A DNA stretch of 64,000 nucleotides from Bryobacterales bacterium (GTDB lineage Bacteria > Acidobacteriota > Terriglobia > Bryobacterales > Bryobacteraceae), in assembly GCA_009697505.1 (NCBI GenBank), contig SHUD01000001.1:104598-168597 (forward strand). Direction: 5' to 3'. This document shows, one piece after another, positions 1-8,915 of this stretch. Each line of letters opens with the position of its first letter. The stretch's first letter is position 1. The position numbers were made by a program, and so were the translations under genes. The notes beneath the pieces were generated by a model, which made no database searches, had not been told where the DNA came from, and saw only the letters and a program-made list of their open reading frames with translations.

Positions 1-1
1 C

Positions 2-787
2 CCGCGCAGGACGCTGCCCGAGTTCAAGAACAACACGTTTGCCAAGCAGGTGGCCGGGCGGGCGAATTCCAGGGGCGCCAAACGCGTCACGCTCTTTAAC
101 GACACGTTCACCAATCACTACGATCCGGAAATCGGCATGGCGGCGCTGGAAGTGCTGGAGCGCGGAGGATGCGCGGTGGACGTGATCCGCCCGGGTTGCT
201 GCGGGCGGCCACTCATTTCGAAGGGACTGCTGGCGGAAGCGCGCGAGTCGGCCGGACAGTTGGTGGAAGCGCTGTACCCCATCGCGCAACGGGGCGAGAA
301 AATCCTGTTTTGCGAGCCGAGCTGCCTTTCCGTTCTGAAGGAAGACGCACAGTCGCTGCTGCGTGGCGAGCAGCAGAAGAAAGCGCGCGCCGTGGCGCAG
401 GCGTGCCTGCTGTGGGAAGAATTCGCCGGAACGCTGGATCTGCCGCTGCGCGCGGGTCCGAGCAAGATCCTGCTGCACGGACATTGTCATCAAAAATCCA
501 TGGGGCTGCTCGCGGCCACGCAGTCGCTGCTGGCGAAGATTCCTTCCACCACCGTGGTCGATCTTGACGCCGGCTGCTGCGGCATGGCCGGTTCGTTCGG
601 TTACGCCGCCGGTCACTACGATGTCTCGGTAGCCATTGCGAACCGGAAACTGCTACCGGCGGTCAAGGCGATGAAGCCCGGCGAAGTGCTGGTGGCGGTC
701 GGCACCTCCTGCCGGCACCAAGTGGATGACCTGGCCGGCGCGACGGGGGTCCACCCCGCCATTCTGATCCGCAATCTGCTTGCGTAA
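2..787 (+). CDS. (Fe-S)-binding / CCG-domain oxidoreductase, C-terminal part (5' end outside window)
   Basis: Open frame continues to the window edge (PRRTLPEFKNNTFAKQV...). Cys motifs RPGCCGRPL, EPSCLS, HGHCHQKS, DAGCCGMAGSFGY are typical of CCG Fe-S domains in GlpC/GlcF or FAD-oxidase fusions. Confidence 0.8.
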   Translation, partial: PRRTLPEFKNNTFAKQVAGRANSRGAKRVTLFNDTFTNHYDPEIGMAALEVLERGGCAVDVIRPGCCGRPLISKGLLAEARESAGQLVEALYPIAQRGEKILFCEPSCLSVLKEDAQSLLRGEQQKKARAVAQACLLWEEFAGTLDLPLRAGPSKILLHGHCHQKSMGLLAATQSLLAKIPSTTVVDLDAGCCGMAGSFGYAAGHYDVSVAIANRKLLPAVKAMKPGEVLVAVGTSCRHQVDDLAGATGVHPAILIRNLLA

Positions 788-793
788 GGCGAT

Positions 794-1085
794 ATGGCGG
801 GCCGCAAAACGAAATTAGCTCCGGTTCACCCAGGTGAGATCCTGCGGCACCGCTCGGATTATCAATTAATGCGCTGGCGCGCGCGCTGCACGCCCCGCCC
901 AACCATGTATCGGGAATCGTGAATGAAACTCGCGGCATTAGCGCTAGATGGCGCTCCGGCCAGCCCGCTACTTCGGAACCTCGCCCGATCTCTGGCTGGG
1001 GCTGCAACTGGATTACAAGCTGGATTTGGCGCGCGATACCGCAGCCACGCGGATCGAGCGCGAGGTACTGCCGAGAGCAAGTTAG
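794..1085 (+). pseudogene. HigA-family (XRE) antitoxin remnant with at least two frame disruptions
   Basis: Fragments in successive frames: MAGRKTKLAPVHPGEILR / PLGLSINALARALHAPPNHVSGIVNETRGISA / ALRPARYFGTSPDLWLGLQLDYKLDLARDTAATRIEREVLPRAS*. Together they match HigA architecture. Confidence 0.8.
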
Positions 1086-1193
1086 AGCAACGCCGCTGCA
1101 CTCCAAGCCCGTGCGCGGTTGCCGGCAATCTGCTTGAATAGAGTGATGCAACCAAAGGTCGAATCCCCCCCTTCCACCGGGTCAGGCTCCAGC

Positions 1194-2462
1194 ATGCGCC
1201 CCACGCGCATTCGCCACATTGTCCTCGGGCTGACGGTGGCGGCGTACATGATCACGTACATGGACCGGCAGATTCTGGCTGTCGCGCGGCCGGTGATTCG
1301 CGATGAACTGGGTATCTCGCTGGTGATGATGGGATGGATCACCTTTGGCTTCCGTCTGGCGTACGCGCTGTTCCAGATCCCGGGCGGGTGGCTGGGCGAC
1401 CGCTACGGAGCCCGCAGGGCGCTCACCGTGGTGGTCACCTGGTGGAGTTTGTTCACCGGACTTACGGCGCTGGCGTGGAACGCGGTTTCCATGCTCGTCA
1501 TTCAAGTGTTCTTCGGCCTGGGCGAAGCCGGCGCATTCCCGATTGCCACGCGCTCGCTGGCGCGCTGGATGCTGCCGACCGAACGCGGTTTCGCGCAAGG
1601 CGTCACCCACGCGGGTTCACGCTTAGGCGGGGCGCTGACGCCGCTGGTTCTCGCCGGCTTCACGGTTTTCGGTTTGCGCTGGAGCGGCGTGATTCCCATG
1701 TTCGGGTGGCGCGCCGCGTTTTGGGGCTTTGGCGCAATCGGGGTCATCTGGTCCGCTGTCTGGTTTTATTACTACCGCGACACGCCGGAAGAGCACCATG
1801 CAACCAATCAGGCCGAGCGCGACCTGATCGGCGGCGGGCGCAAGCGTTCCAACGCGCCGGTTCCCTGGAAGGCAATCTTCGCGCACGGCAACCTGTGGGT
1901 GCTGGCCGTCATGTACTTCTGCTACAACTTCAACCTGAATGTGTATCAGGATTGGTTCCCCACGTATTTGAACGACGTCCATCACATCACCATCGCGAAG
2001 ATGGGCCTGTATGCGTTTTCACCTTTGTTTGCAGGCGTGCTCGGGGATTTGGCGGGAGGCTGGTTTTCCGATCACGTGCTGCACCGCACCGGGAACGTGA
2101 ATCTGGCGCGGCGCTGGGTAGCCATCGCGGGCTTTGTGGTTTCCGGCGTGGCCACCATTCCCGCCATCATGGCGACCACGCCCGAAGGTTCCGTGGCGTT
2201 CTACTCCATCGCGTTCTTCGCGTTGGAATGGACGGTGGGAATTTCGTGGGCGATTCCGTTGGACATCGGCGGTGACTTCGCGGGATCGGTTTCGGCGGTG
2301 ATGAATTCCGTGGGCAACCTCGGGGGAGCGTTGTCGGCGATGGTGGTAACGAACATGGTGAAAGGTTATGGCTGGAATTCGGCGTTTTTCCTCACCAGCG
2401 TGTTGTGCGTGATCGCCGCGCTCCTGTTCATGAAGATTGACGCCAGCCGCAAGATTGCATGA
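1194..2462 (+). CDS. MFS transporter, anion:cation symporter (ACS)-like
   Basis: ORF 1119..2462; multiple TM segments; YMDRQILAVARPVIRDELGIS and GWLGDRYGARRAL motifs. Start probably at MRPTRIRHIV. Confidence 0.8.
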   Translation: MRPTRIRHIVLGLTVAAYMITYMDRQILAVARPVIRDELGISLVMMGWITFGFRLAYALFQIPGGWLGDRYGARRALTVVVTWWSLFTGLTALAWNAVSMLVIQVFFGLGEAGAFPIATRSLARWMLPTERGFAQGVTHAGSRLGGALTPLVLAGFTVFGLRWSGVIPMFGWRAAFWGFGAIGVIWSAVWFYYYRDTPEEHHATNQAERDLIGGGRKRSNAPVPWKAIFAHGNLWVLAVMYFCYNFNLNVYQDWFPTYLNDVHHITIAKMGLYAFSPLFAGVLGDLAGGWFSDHVLHRTGNVNLARRWVAIAGFVVSGVATIPAIMATTPEGSVAFYSIAFFALEWTVGISWAIPLDIGGDFAGSVSAVMNSVGNLGGALSAMVVTNMVKGYGWNSAFFLTSVLCVIAALLFMKIDASRKIA

Positions 2463-3283
2463 GAATCAATCCTGATAAGTGTGTCGCCTGCGGCAACTGC
2501 ACCTACGTTTGTCCCGTGGGCGCGATTTATATCGATCCTGAGATCCGCCGCGCAACGGTGAATCGCGACGAGTGCGTCGAGTGTTACACCTGCTACAACG
2601 GGCTCAGTCAAGAACATTTGAATCCGACGTTCGTCCGCACGGTGCGCAAGGTGTTTCAGGCCTTCCGTCTGCGCTTCGATCCTGAGCCCGACGTCTGCCC
2701 CACCGGCGCTTTTGAGCCAGACGAACTGAAGTGGCCGCGCACGGTGCGGCGGGCGTTTTCCGATCCGCGGGTGCCGCACGAATCGACCGGCGTGCACGGA
2801 CGCGGCACCGAAGAAGTGAAGACCAATGACGTCAGCGGGCGGGTGGGCATCGGCGAGACCGGATTCACGATCGAGTTCGGGCGGCCGGGAGTCGGTGCGT
2901 CGTTCAAGGATATTCAGACGATGTGCTGGGCGCTGGCGAAAGCCGGGGTGGCGTTCGAAAAGCGGAATCCGGTGACTTCGCTGATGAGCGACGTCGCGAC
3001 CGGTACGATCCGCGAGGACATCATGAACGAGCGCGTACTTTCGGCCATTGTCGAGATCAAGGTGCCCGCCGAGCGCACCGAGGAAATCATCCGCCTGGTG
3101 TGGGATGTCGAGAAGCGGATCGATACGGTGATCGCGCTAGGTGTAGGGACCCGCTGCGATGAGAACGGCGAGGATCACGTGGTGGAGCCGATTCTCGAGC
3201 GCCTGGGCTACCATCCACAGCGCGCCAAGACCAATATCGGACTGGGCCGGGTGGCGCAGGCGGCGTTGTTGGAAAAAACATGA
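2459..3283 (+). CDS. 4Fe-4S dicluster ferredoxin-type protein with uncharacterised C-terminal domain
   Basis: CVACGNCTYVCPVGA and CVECYTC clusters. ATGA overlap with the upstream MFS gene. Confidence 0.75.
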   Translation: MRINPDKCVACGNCTYVCPVGAIYIDPEIRRATVNRDECVECYTCYNGLSQEHLNPTFVRTVRKVFQAFRLRFDPEPDVCPTGAFEPDELKWPRTVRRAFSDPRVPHESTGVHGRGTEEVKTNDVSGRVGIGETGFTIEFGRPGVGASFKDIQTMCWALAKAGVAFEKRNPVTSLMSDVATGTIREDIMNERVLSAIVEIKVPAERTEEIIRLVWDVEKRIDTVIALGVGTRCDENGEDHVVEPILERLGYHPQRAKTNIGLGRVAQAALLEKT

Positions 3284-3972
3284 CCAATACACTTCATCGC
3301 TTTGGGCCGGCGGAGAGTTTCGCCGACGACTACGTGGTCTTCGCCATGTGCGCGCGCGGCAGGAATGACCAAGACGCTCTGCCCAAGCTCAAGCAGTTCC
3401 TGGAAATGGCCGTACCCTTTAAGCCCGTCAATCTGGGTGATGCCTCGCACGGCGGAGCCCTGCGCCCCTCGCGGCGGATGAACCCGCTGGCGCATTGGAA
3501 TCGCGATATCACGCCGGATTTTCAGGCCGTGATCGATGGGCTGGACACGCTCACGACGGTCGCCGCGGTGTTCGACAGCCGCGTGGCCGCCGAGGACTTC
3601 GTCAAGACCGTGAAAGAACGTGACCTCGGACTGAGTATCAACATCTCGACCTCTGTCGACGGCGCCGAGCAATGCTGCTTCGCGGCGGGCATCCGGCGGC
3701 ATAGCGTCGGCTATTCGTTGGGCTTCGAGGGTAAGACCGAAAAACTCCCTTCCGACGACGTTCTCATGCTCGCGACGATGTGCGGCCACGGCATGGTGAG
3801 CCAGTCGCTGGCCAAGAAGATGATCGATTGGGTGAAGGAAGGCCGCCGCACGCCGGAACAGGCCGCCAGCTATATGACCCGCTTCTGTTCCTGCGGCGTG
3901 TTCAACCCCGCCCGCGCGGCGCGAGTCCTCCGGCAAGCCGGCCAAGGCAAGCCGCAAGACACAGGTAAGTAA
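3280..3972 (+). CDS. Conserved-looking hypothetical protein with several Cys residues
   Basis: ATGA overlap with the ferredoxin gene; 230 aa; motifs EQCCFAAG, ATMCGHGM, TRFCSCGVFNP. No family recognised. Confidence 0.7.
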   Translation: MTNTLHRFGPAESFADDYVVFAMCARGRNDQDALPKLKQFLEMAVPFKPVNLGDASHGGALRPSRRMNPLAHWNRDITPDFQAVIDGLDTLTTVAAVFDSRVAAEDFVKTVKERDLGLSINISTSVDGAEQCCFAAGIRRHSVGYSLGFEGKTEKLPSDDVLMLATMCGHGMVSQSLAKKMIDWVKEGRRTPEQAASYMTRFCSCGVFNPARAARVLRQAGQGKPQDTGK

Positions 3973-3993
3973 TCGTCACGCCATACTAGAAGC

Positions 3994-4260
3994 GTGGGGT
4001 TCGGCGTCTGGATCGATCAAGAACAGGGTATCGCGTGGGCGCAGGGCACGCACGAGTACCGGCCCATGGGCGCGGCGGCCATATCTTCCACCGACCAGTT
4101 CCGTCCGCGCGATTTCCGGCAGACGCGGCGCCGTCCGGTGGGGTTGGGCAATGCATTCGCCGGTTTCTTTGGGTCGCTGGAAGAAGTGAACGTGTTCCTG
4201 CGCTCGGCGCCCTACGGGAAAAGCGGGCGGAAAACGCGCGCCACGCCGGCGCATTTATAA
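3994..4260 (+). CDS. Small hypothetical protein
   Basis: 88-aa GTG-start ORF filling the gap between two genes; no recognised domain. Confidence 0.35.
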   Translation: MGFGVWIDQEQGIAWAQGTHEYRPMGAAAISSTDQFRPRDFRQTRRRPVGLGNAFAGFFGSLEEVNVFLRSAPYGKSGRKTRATPAHL

Positions 4261-4268
4261 TCGGACAA

Positions 4269-5015
4269 ATGAGGAAACTACTCGGCCTATTGCTAGGCGC
4301 TGCACTTTCTGTTGCCGCTCAGACGGAAATCACGTTGATCGCTCCCATCGGAATCAAAGCCGCCATCGACGACCTGATTCCAGGGTTCGAGAAAAAGACC
4401 GGGTACAAGGTGAAGCCGACGTACGGGACAGGGCTGGTCACCAAGAAGCAGGTGGCTGACGGGGAACCGTTCGACGTGCCCATCGTGCAGGCGCCCTATG
4501 ACGAAGTGGTGAAGTCCGGCCACGTCGTGGCCGCGTCGATGAAACCCCTGGCGAGCGGGCGCGTGGGCGTGGCGGTGAAGAAGGGCGCCCCCAAGCCAGA
4601 CATTTCTTCGGCGGAGGCGGTGAAGCGCATGCTGCTCTCGGCCAAAAGCGTGGTGTATCCCAATCCGGCGCGCGGACCCGCGGCCGGAATCACGTTTGAC
4701 CAGATGCTGGTAAAGTTGGGCATCGCTGAGCAGGTGAAACCCAAACTGAAGCCGGTGGTCGGCGCGGAGGTGATGAAGATCACCGCGCGCGGAGAAGCCG
4801 AAATCGGCGTCACCTTCCTGAGCGAGCTGGGCGGGGAGCCCGGAATCGATATCGTCGGGCCGCTGCCACTAGACATCGCGCCGCCGACCAGACTGGTTGC
4901 CTTCGTGTCGGCTCATGCCAAAGATGCCAAAGCCGCCAAGGCGCTGATTGACTATTTGTCCTCCGGCGCGGCCGCCGCGACGTATAAACACCACAGAATG
5001 CAGCCGGGCCGTTAG
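4269..5015 (+). CDS. Periplasmic substrate-binding protein, ModA-like
   Basis: Signal peptide MRKLLGLLLGAALSVAAQ then TEITLIAPIGIKAAIDDLIPGFEKKTGYKVKPTYG. Start assigned inside the longer ORF 4035..5015. Confidence 0.75.
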   Translation: MRKLLGLLLGAALSVAAQTEITLIAPIGIKAAIDDLIPGFEKKTGYKVKPTYGTGLVTKKQVADGEPFDVPIVQAPYDEVVKSGHVVAASMKPLASGRVGVAVKKGAPKPDISSAEAVKRMLLSAKSVVYPNPARGPAAGITFDQMLVKLGIAEQVKPKLKPVVGAEVMKITARGEAEIGVTFLSELGGEPGIDIVGPLPLDIAPPTRLVAFVSAHAKDAKAAKALIDYLSSGAAAATYKHHRMQPGR

Positions 5016-5043
5016 AATAGGACTTGCCGTGAAGGAGAAACCC

Positions 5044-5802
5044 ATGACATCGAGACGCTGGTTGGTGCTGGCCGCGCTGGCGGCTGTGAATTCCGTGGCC
5101 GCGTTCGCGCAGACCGAAATCGGCGTGATCGCGCCCGGCGGCATCCGCGTGGCGCTGGAGCAATTGATCCCCGTCTTTGAGAGCAAGACCGGTTACAAGG
5201 TCAAGGCGACGTATGGCTCGGGGCCAGGATCGCGGCAGATGGTGGCGCGCGGCGATGCAGTGGACGTGCCCATCGTACAGACGCCGCTTGAGGAAGTGCT
5301 GAAGTCAGGCCACGTGGTGGAAGCGAGCGCGAAGCCGCTGGCGAGCATCGAGCTGGGTGTCGCCGTCAAGAAGGGCGCGCCGAAGCCGGATATGTCGTCG
5401 CCGGAGGCCGTGAAGAAGTCGCTACGCGCGGCGAAGTCGATTGTGTATCCAGATCCTAAGAGCGCCGCCGCCGGCATCAACTTCGATCTGGCGTTGAAGA
5501 ACATGGGTCTCACGCAGGAGATCGAGCCGAAACTGAAACGCGCCGCCAACGCCGCCGCGGCGATGAAAGCCACGTCCGACGGCGAAGCCGAGCTGGGTAT
5601 CACGTTCCTCAGCGAGATGACGGAAGGCGTCGACAACGCGGGCGCTCTGCCCAAGGAATTCTCGACGCCGCCGAGCCTGGTGGCGTATCTCTCCTCGCAT
5701 ACGAAAGACAAGCAGGCCGCGCAGACGTTTCTGGATTTCCTCGCGGGGCCGGAGGCGGCACAGGTATACCGCAAACTCCGCATGACACCCGCGGCGCGTT
5801 AG
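5044..5802 (+). CDS. Periplasmic substrate-binding protein, ModA-like (paralog of preceding gene)
   Basis: Signal peptide plus TEIGVIAPGGIRVALEQLIPVFESKTGYKVKATYGSG; collinear with 4269..5015. Confidence 0.75.
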   Translation: MTSRRWLVLAALAAVNSVAAFAQTEIGVIAPGGIRVALEQLIPVFESKTGYKVKATYGSGPGSRQMVARGDAVDVPIVQTPLEEVLKSGHVVEASAKPLASIELGVAVKKGAPKPDMSSPEAVKKSLRAAKSIVYPDPKSAAAGINFDLALKNMGLTQEIEPKLKRAANAAAAMKATSDGEAELGITFLSEMTEGVDNAGALPKEFSTPPSLVAYLSSHTKDKQAAQTFLDFLAGPEAAQVYRKLRMTPAAR

Positions 5803-5806
5803 TTCC

Positions 5807-6544
5807 ATGAAACTGCGGTGGCTCGTCCTGCTGGCGGCTTCCTCCGTGCTTGCCAACGCGCAGGTCTGCGGCAAGGAGTGTCTGCGCGGGCTGCTCGACG
5901 GCTACCTATTCCGGATGTCGCGGCATGACGCGTCGAAGCTGAATCTGACGCCCACCGCGAAGTTCACCGAAAACGGTGAGGCCAAGCCGATTGGCGAGGG
6001 GTTTTGGAAGACCGCCGGGCCGTCAACCTATAAGCTCTATGTGCTTGATCCGCAGGGCGGCGCGGCGGCCGTGCACGCGGTGGTGAAGGAAGCGGGTCAG
6101 CCCGTGTCGTTCCTGCTGCGCATTAAAATTGCCGGCAGGACCATCAGCGAAGTGGAAACGATCGTGGCGCGCAAAGGGCAGGCGCCGTTCTTCGCGCCGG
6201 AGAAGCTTCCCGTGCCGCCGGTGGCGCTGTTGCAACTGCTGCCCCTGGCGGACCGCATGATGCGCAAGGACCTTACCGCGGTGACGGATGCGTTCTATTC
6301 CGGCAAGTACGCGGATGAGGTCAACCGCTTCGCCAATGGCGAGCAGTTAGGTGCGGATTTCCTAAAGGGAGCGGCCATGACCAAACGCCGCGTTCCGGTA
6401 GTGGACGTGGAGCACGGCCTGGTGCTCAGCATCGGCACCGTAAGCCGTGCCGGAGCGGGTCCCGCCCTGCTGGGAGAAATTTTCAAAGTGAAGAGTGGAA
6501 AAATCGAGGAAGTGCAAGGCGTGATGGTCAACGCGCCGCGTTGA
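5807..6544 (+). CDS. Secreted hypothetical protein
   Basis: 245 aa with N-terminal signal peptide (MKLRWLVLLAASSVLANA); begins 4 nt after the previous gene. Confidence 0.6.
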   Translation: MKLRWLVLLAASSVLANAQVCGKECLRGLLDGYLFRMSRHDASKLNLTPTAKFTENGEAKPIGEGFWKTAGPSTYKLYVLDPQGGAAAVHAVVKEAGQPVSFLLRIKIAGRTISEVETIVARKGQAPFFAPEKLPVPPVALLQLLPLADRMMRKDLTAVTDAFYSGKYADEVNRFANGEQLGADFLKGAAMTKRRVPVVDVEHGLVLSIGTVSRAGAGPALLGEIFKVKSGKIEEVQGVMVNAPR

Positions 6545-6561
6545 TTTTGCCTGGGCGCTGG

Positions 6562-7428
6562 TCAACGCGTGACGTTGACCTGGACCTGCGCATTCGACCA
6601 GCAACACTGGAATCCCGCGCCGCCATCACCCGAGTAATCGTTGCCCTGTGCGTTGAGGATGTATTCGCCCGGCTCGCTGAACGTCACGGTGGCATCGGCC
6701 TTCCCGTTGAAGACAGCCTTTGCGCCTTTACGCTCCACCGGACTGGCCGGTGTGCGGTCGTTGGCAAACTTAACGTCGCCCGGACCGCGGAATTTGGTCC
6801 AGTGCACGATCACCGCGGGAGGCATGACGCGCGGCCTGACACCATTGTTCGTTGTGAACTTGGCGTCATCGGAAACCCAAACACTGATGGTCGCCGGAGT
6901 TCCCACTTTCGCCGTGGCCGCGCCGGTCAGCCCGCCGTGCGGGCCTTGCATCCACGGGCCCTGCTCGGCGAAGGCCATTTCGGGAGGCGTGTTGCCTACA
7001 GCCGCTTCCACCAGCGGCGACAATTCGTAATCGATGTGAAGATACCCGGGAACCGAGGTGGTCTTGCCGTTGGCGGTTAATGTCCAGGTGAGCCTCTGTT
7101 CGCCGAAGTTGGCCGGTACTTTTACGGCGAACATGCCCCAGCCTCTGCCGGGCATGAAGTGAGTCGGCTGGCCCCGGTCCGGGCCGCCGGGCTCGATGCG
7201 GTTATTGGGACCGACGGGGACATCCACTTCCTGCTGGCGGTTGCGGTTGAAATAACCAAACAGCAGGTTGATGGTTCCGTCCGGATTCTTAAACCAACCC
7301 TCGAAAGAAGCGCTCACGCTGTCGCCGGCAATATGGCTGGGCTCGGAGGGCAGATACTGCCCAGACGCCGGCTGTTCCCACACCAAGACTCCCGCCGCGA
7401 GCAATGCCGCGCACATCCAACCGCGCAC
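6562..7428 (-). CDS. Secreted hypothetical protein
   Basis: 288 aa, signal peptide MRGWMCAALLAAGVLVWEQPASG; beta-rich sequence. Confidence 0.6.
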   Translation of the reverse strand: MRGWMCAALLAAGVLVWEQPASGQYLPSEPSHIAGDSVSASFEGWFKNPDGTINLLFGYFNRNRQQEVDVPVGPNNRIEPGGPDRGQPTHFMPGRGWGMFAVKVPANFGEQRLTWTLTANGKTTSVPGYLHIDYELSPLVEAAVGNTPPEMAFAEQGPWMQGPHGGLTGAATAKVGTPATISVWVSDDAKFTTNNGVRPRVMPPAVIVHWTKFRGPGDVKFANDRTPASPVERKGAKAVFNGKADATVTFSEPGEYILNAQGNDYSGDGGAGFQCCWSNAQVQVNVTR

Positions 7429-7458
7429 TGTTGTGATCCTTCTTCCCTTACCGAATGC

Positions 7459-8820
7459 CTACTTGGACGCCTGCATCTTCTGCTTGCGCTTCACCAGCAG
7501 GGAATTGTAATCCTCGTCGCTCAGGTAGGTGACATTCATCCAGGCGTGACCCATTTCATCGACGGTCCGGTCGCCGTATCCCACCCACTGTTCAGGATCG
7601 GGATTCCGCGGATTGCCCCGGGTGTTGTCGTACCAGGCCGTAACGTGAATCATGGTGCCTCTGGGCAACAGCGGCGCGGCATCGTCGGAGTAAATGTAGT
7701 TGGTCATCCAATTGAAGTTGAAATTGCCCACATGGCTGATCTGCTCAATTCTGCCGTCGGGCAGAATGGCTTCCACCGACATGGCCTTGCCGCGCAAATG
7801 CATGTGCGGTTGAAAGTTTTCAAGCAGCGCGGCCTGTTTCAGCACCGTATAGTTGTCGCTCTGCGCGATGGTGTTGGGCGGAATATCCACGAGCCTTTCC
7901 GCCTTGGTGGGCGAGTTGGCCTGGAATCCCTTGAGCGCCGGGAACGCCGTCAAATACGTGCGGTACTTGGGTTCCTGACCTTTGGGGTAAAGCCAGATGC
8001 CGATTTCAACGTTATCCTTCAGCTCTTCGCCCACGGCGTGATAGTGGATGTCCCAGGCGATACTGGAGCCCGGCAACAACAACTTCCCGCTGTCGGGACG
8101 GTACATGTCGTACCCTTTTCCAATGGCCCATTCCATCAGATACGCGCGCGAATTCAGCGTGGGATCGCTTCCCGGGGCCAGGCCCTTGGGGTCGTCCTGC
8201 GCCAGGTAGGCCACGGCGTGATGCGTGATCTTGCGGCCGGCCGCCGCTCCGGGGCGGACTTCCACGACGCGCATCCAACGCGCTTCGGTCAACGGAATAC
8301 TGGTGGTCTCCCTCCACCACACGTCCTGATGACGGGCGGGCATGGTGTAGGCCGTCGAGCGGATGATCAAATCCGGCGGACCCAGTTCCTGGGTGGCCTT
8401 CCATTCGTTGTCGGCCGGCCAGGTCTTGGCGGCGGGCATGTCCTTGGGGTCGCCCATGGGCGCGCCGGAATCCACCCAGCGCGAGATGGTGTTGATCTGT
8501 TCGTCGGTCAATGAGAAATCGTTCTTGAACTGCTTCACCCCGACAGTCTTGTCGAGGTGCCACGGCGGCATCTGCCGCGTGACCACGCGCTGCTTGATGG
8601 CCCTGGCCCATGGCCGCGTTTCTTCGTAGGTCACCAGCGACATGGGAGCCATCGATCCCTTGCGATGGCATTCCTGGCAGCGTTCCTGCAGGATGGGAGC
8701 GACATCCTTGGCGAAAGTCGGTGGCACGGCGGACCCAGATACATCGGCGGCCAACGCCGCAAACGGCGTGAACAAAGCCATTCCGGCAAACGCAGACAAC
8801 AAAGACGTAAGTTTCCTCAT
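7459..8820 (-). CDS. Heme-containing Cu type II ascorbate-dependent monooxygenase-like protein
   Basis: CQECH heme motif, HRKGSMAPMSLVTYEETRPWARAIKQRV..MPPWH, later HMHLRGKAM metal-binding motif. Start at MRKLTSLLSAFAGM. Confidence 0.7.
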   Translation of the reverse strand: MRKLTSLLSAFAGMALFTPFAALAADVSGSAVPPTFAKDVAPILQERCQECHRKGSMAPMSLVTYEETRPWARAIKQRVVTRQMPPWHLDKTVGVKQFKNDFSLTDEQINTISRWVDSGAPMGDPKDMPAAKTWPADNEWKATQELGPPDLIIRSTAYTMPARHQDVWWRETTSIPLTEARWMRVVEVRPGAAAGRKITHHAVAYLAQDDPKGLAPGSDPTLNSRAYLMEWAIGKGYDMYRPDSGKLLLPGSSIAWDIHYHAVGEELKDNVEIGIWLYPKGQEPKYRTYLTAFPALKGFQANSPTKAERLVDIPPNTIAQSDNYTVLKQAALLENFQPHMHLRGKAMSVEAILPDGRIEQISHVGNFNFNWMTNYIYSDDAAPLLPRGTMIHVTAWYDNTRGNPRNPDPEQWVGYGDRTVDEMGHAWMNVTYLSDEDYNSLLVKRKQKMQASK

Positions 8821-8888
8821 CAGGGTGCTCCTTGCACGGACTCGTAAAAAGTCATGATCAGTGTAACCCAGTACAAACACAGTGTAAA

Positions 8889-8898
8889 GGGGGGGGGG
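8889..8898. repeat. Homopolymeric G tract (10 G)
   Basis: Direct read: taaaGGGGGGGGGGcagtt, 68 nt upstream of the 8820 start codon on the minus strand. Confidence 0.95.
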
Positions 8899-8915
8899 CA
8901 GTTTCCTGAAGGAAC

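Noticed and set aside
7159-8514. 451-aa plus-strand ORF
   Set aside because: Antisense to two well-supported minus-strand genes (6562..7428 and 7459..8820).
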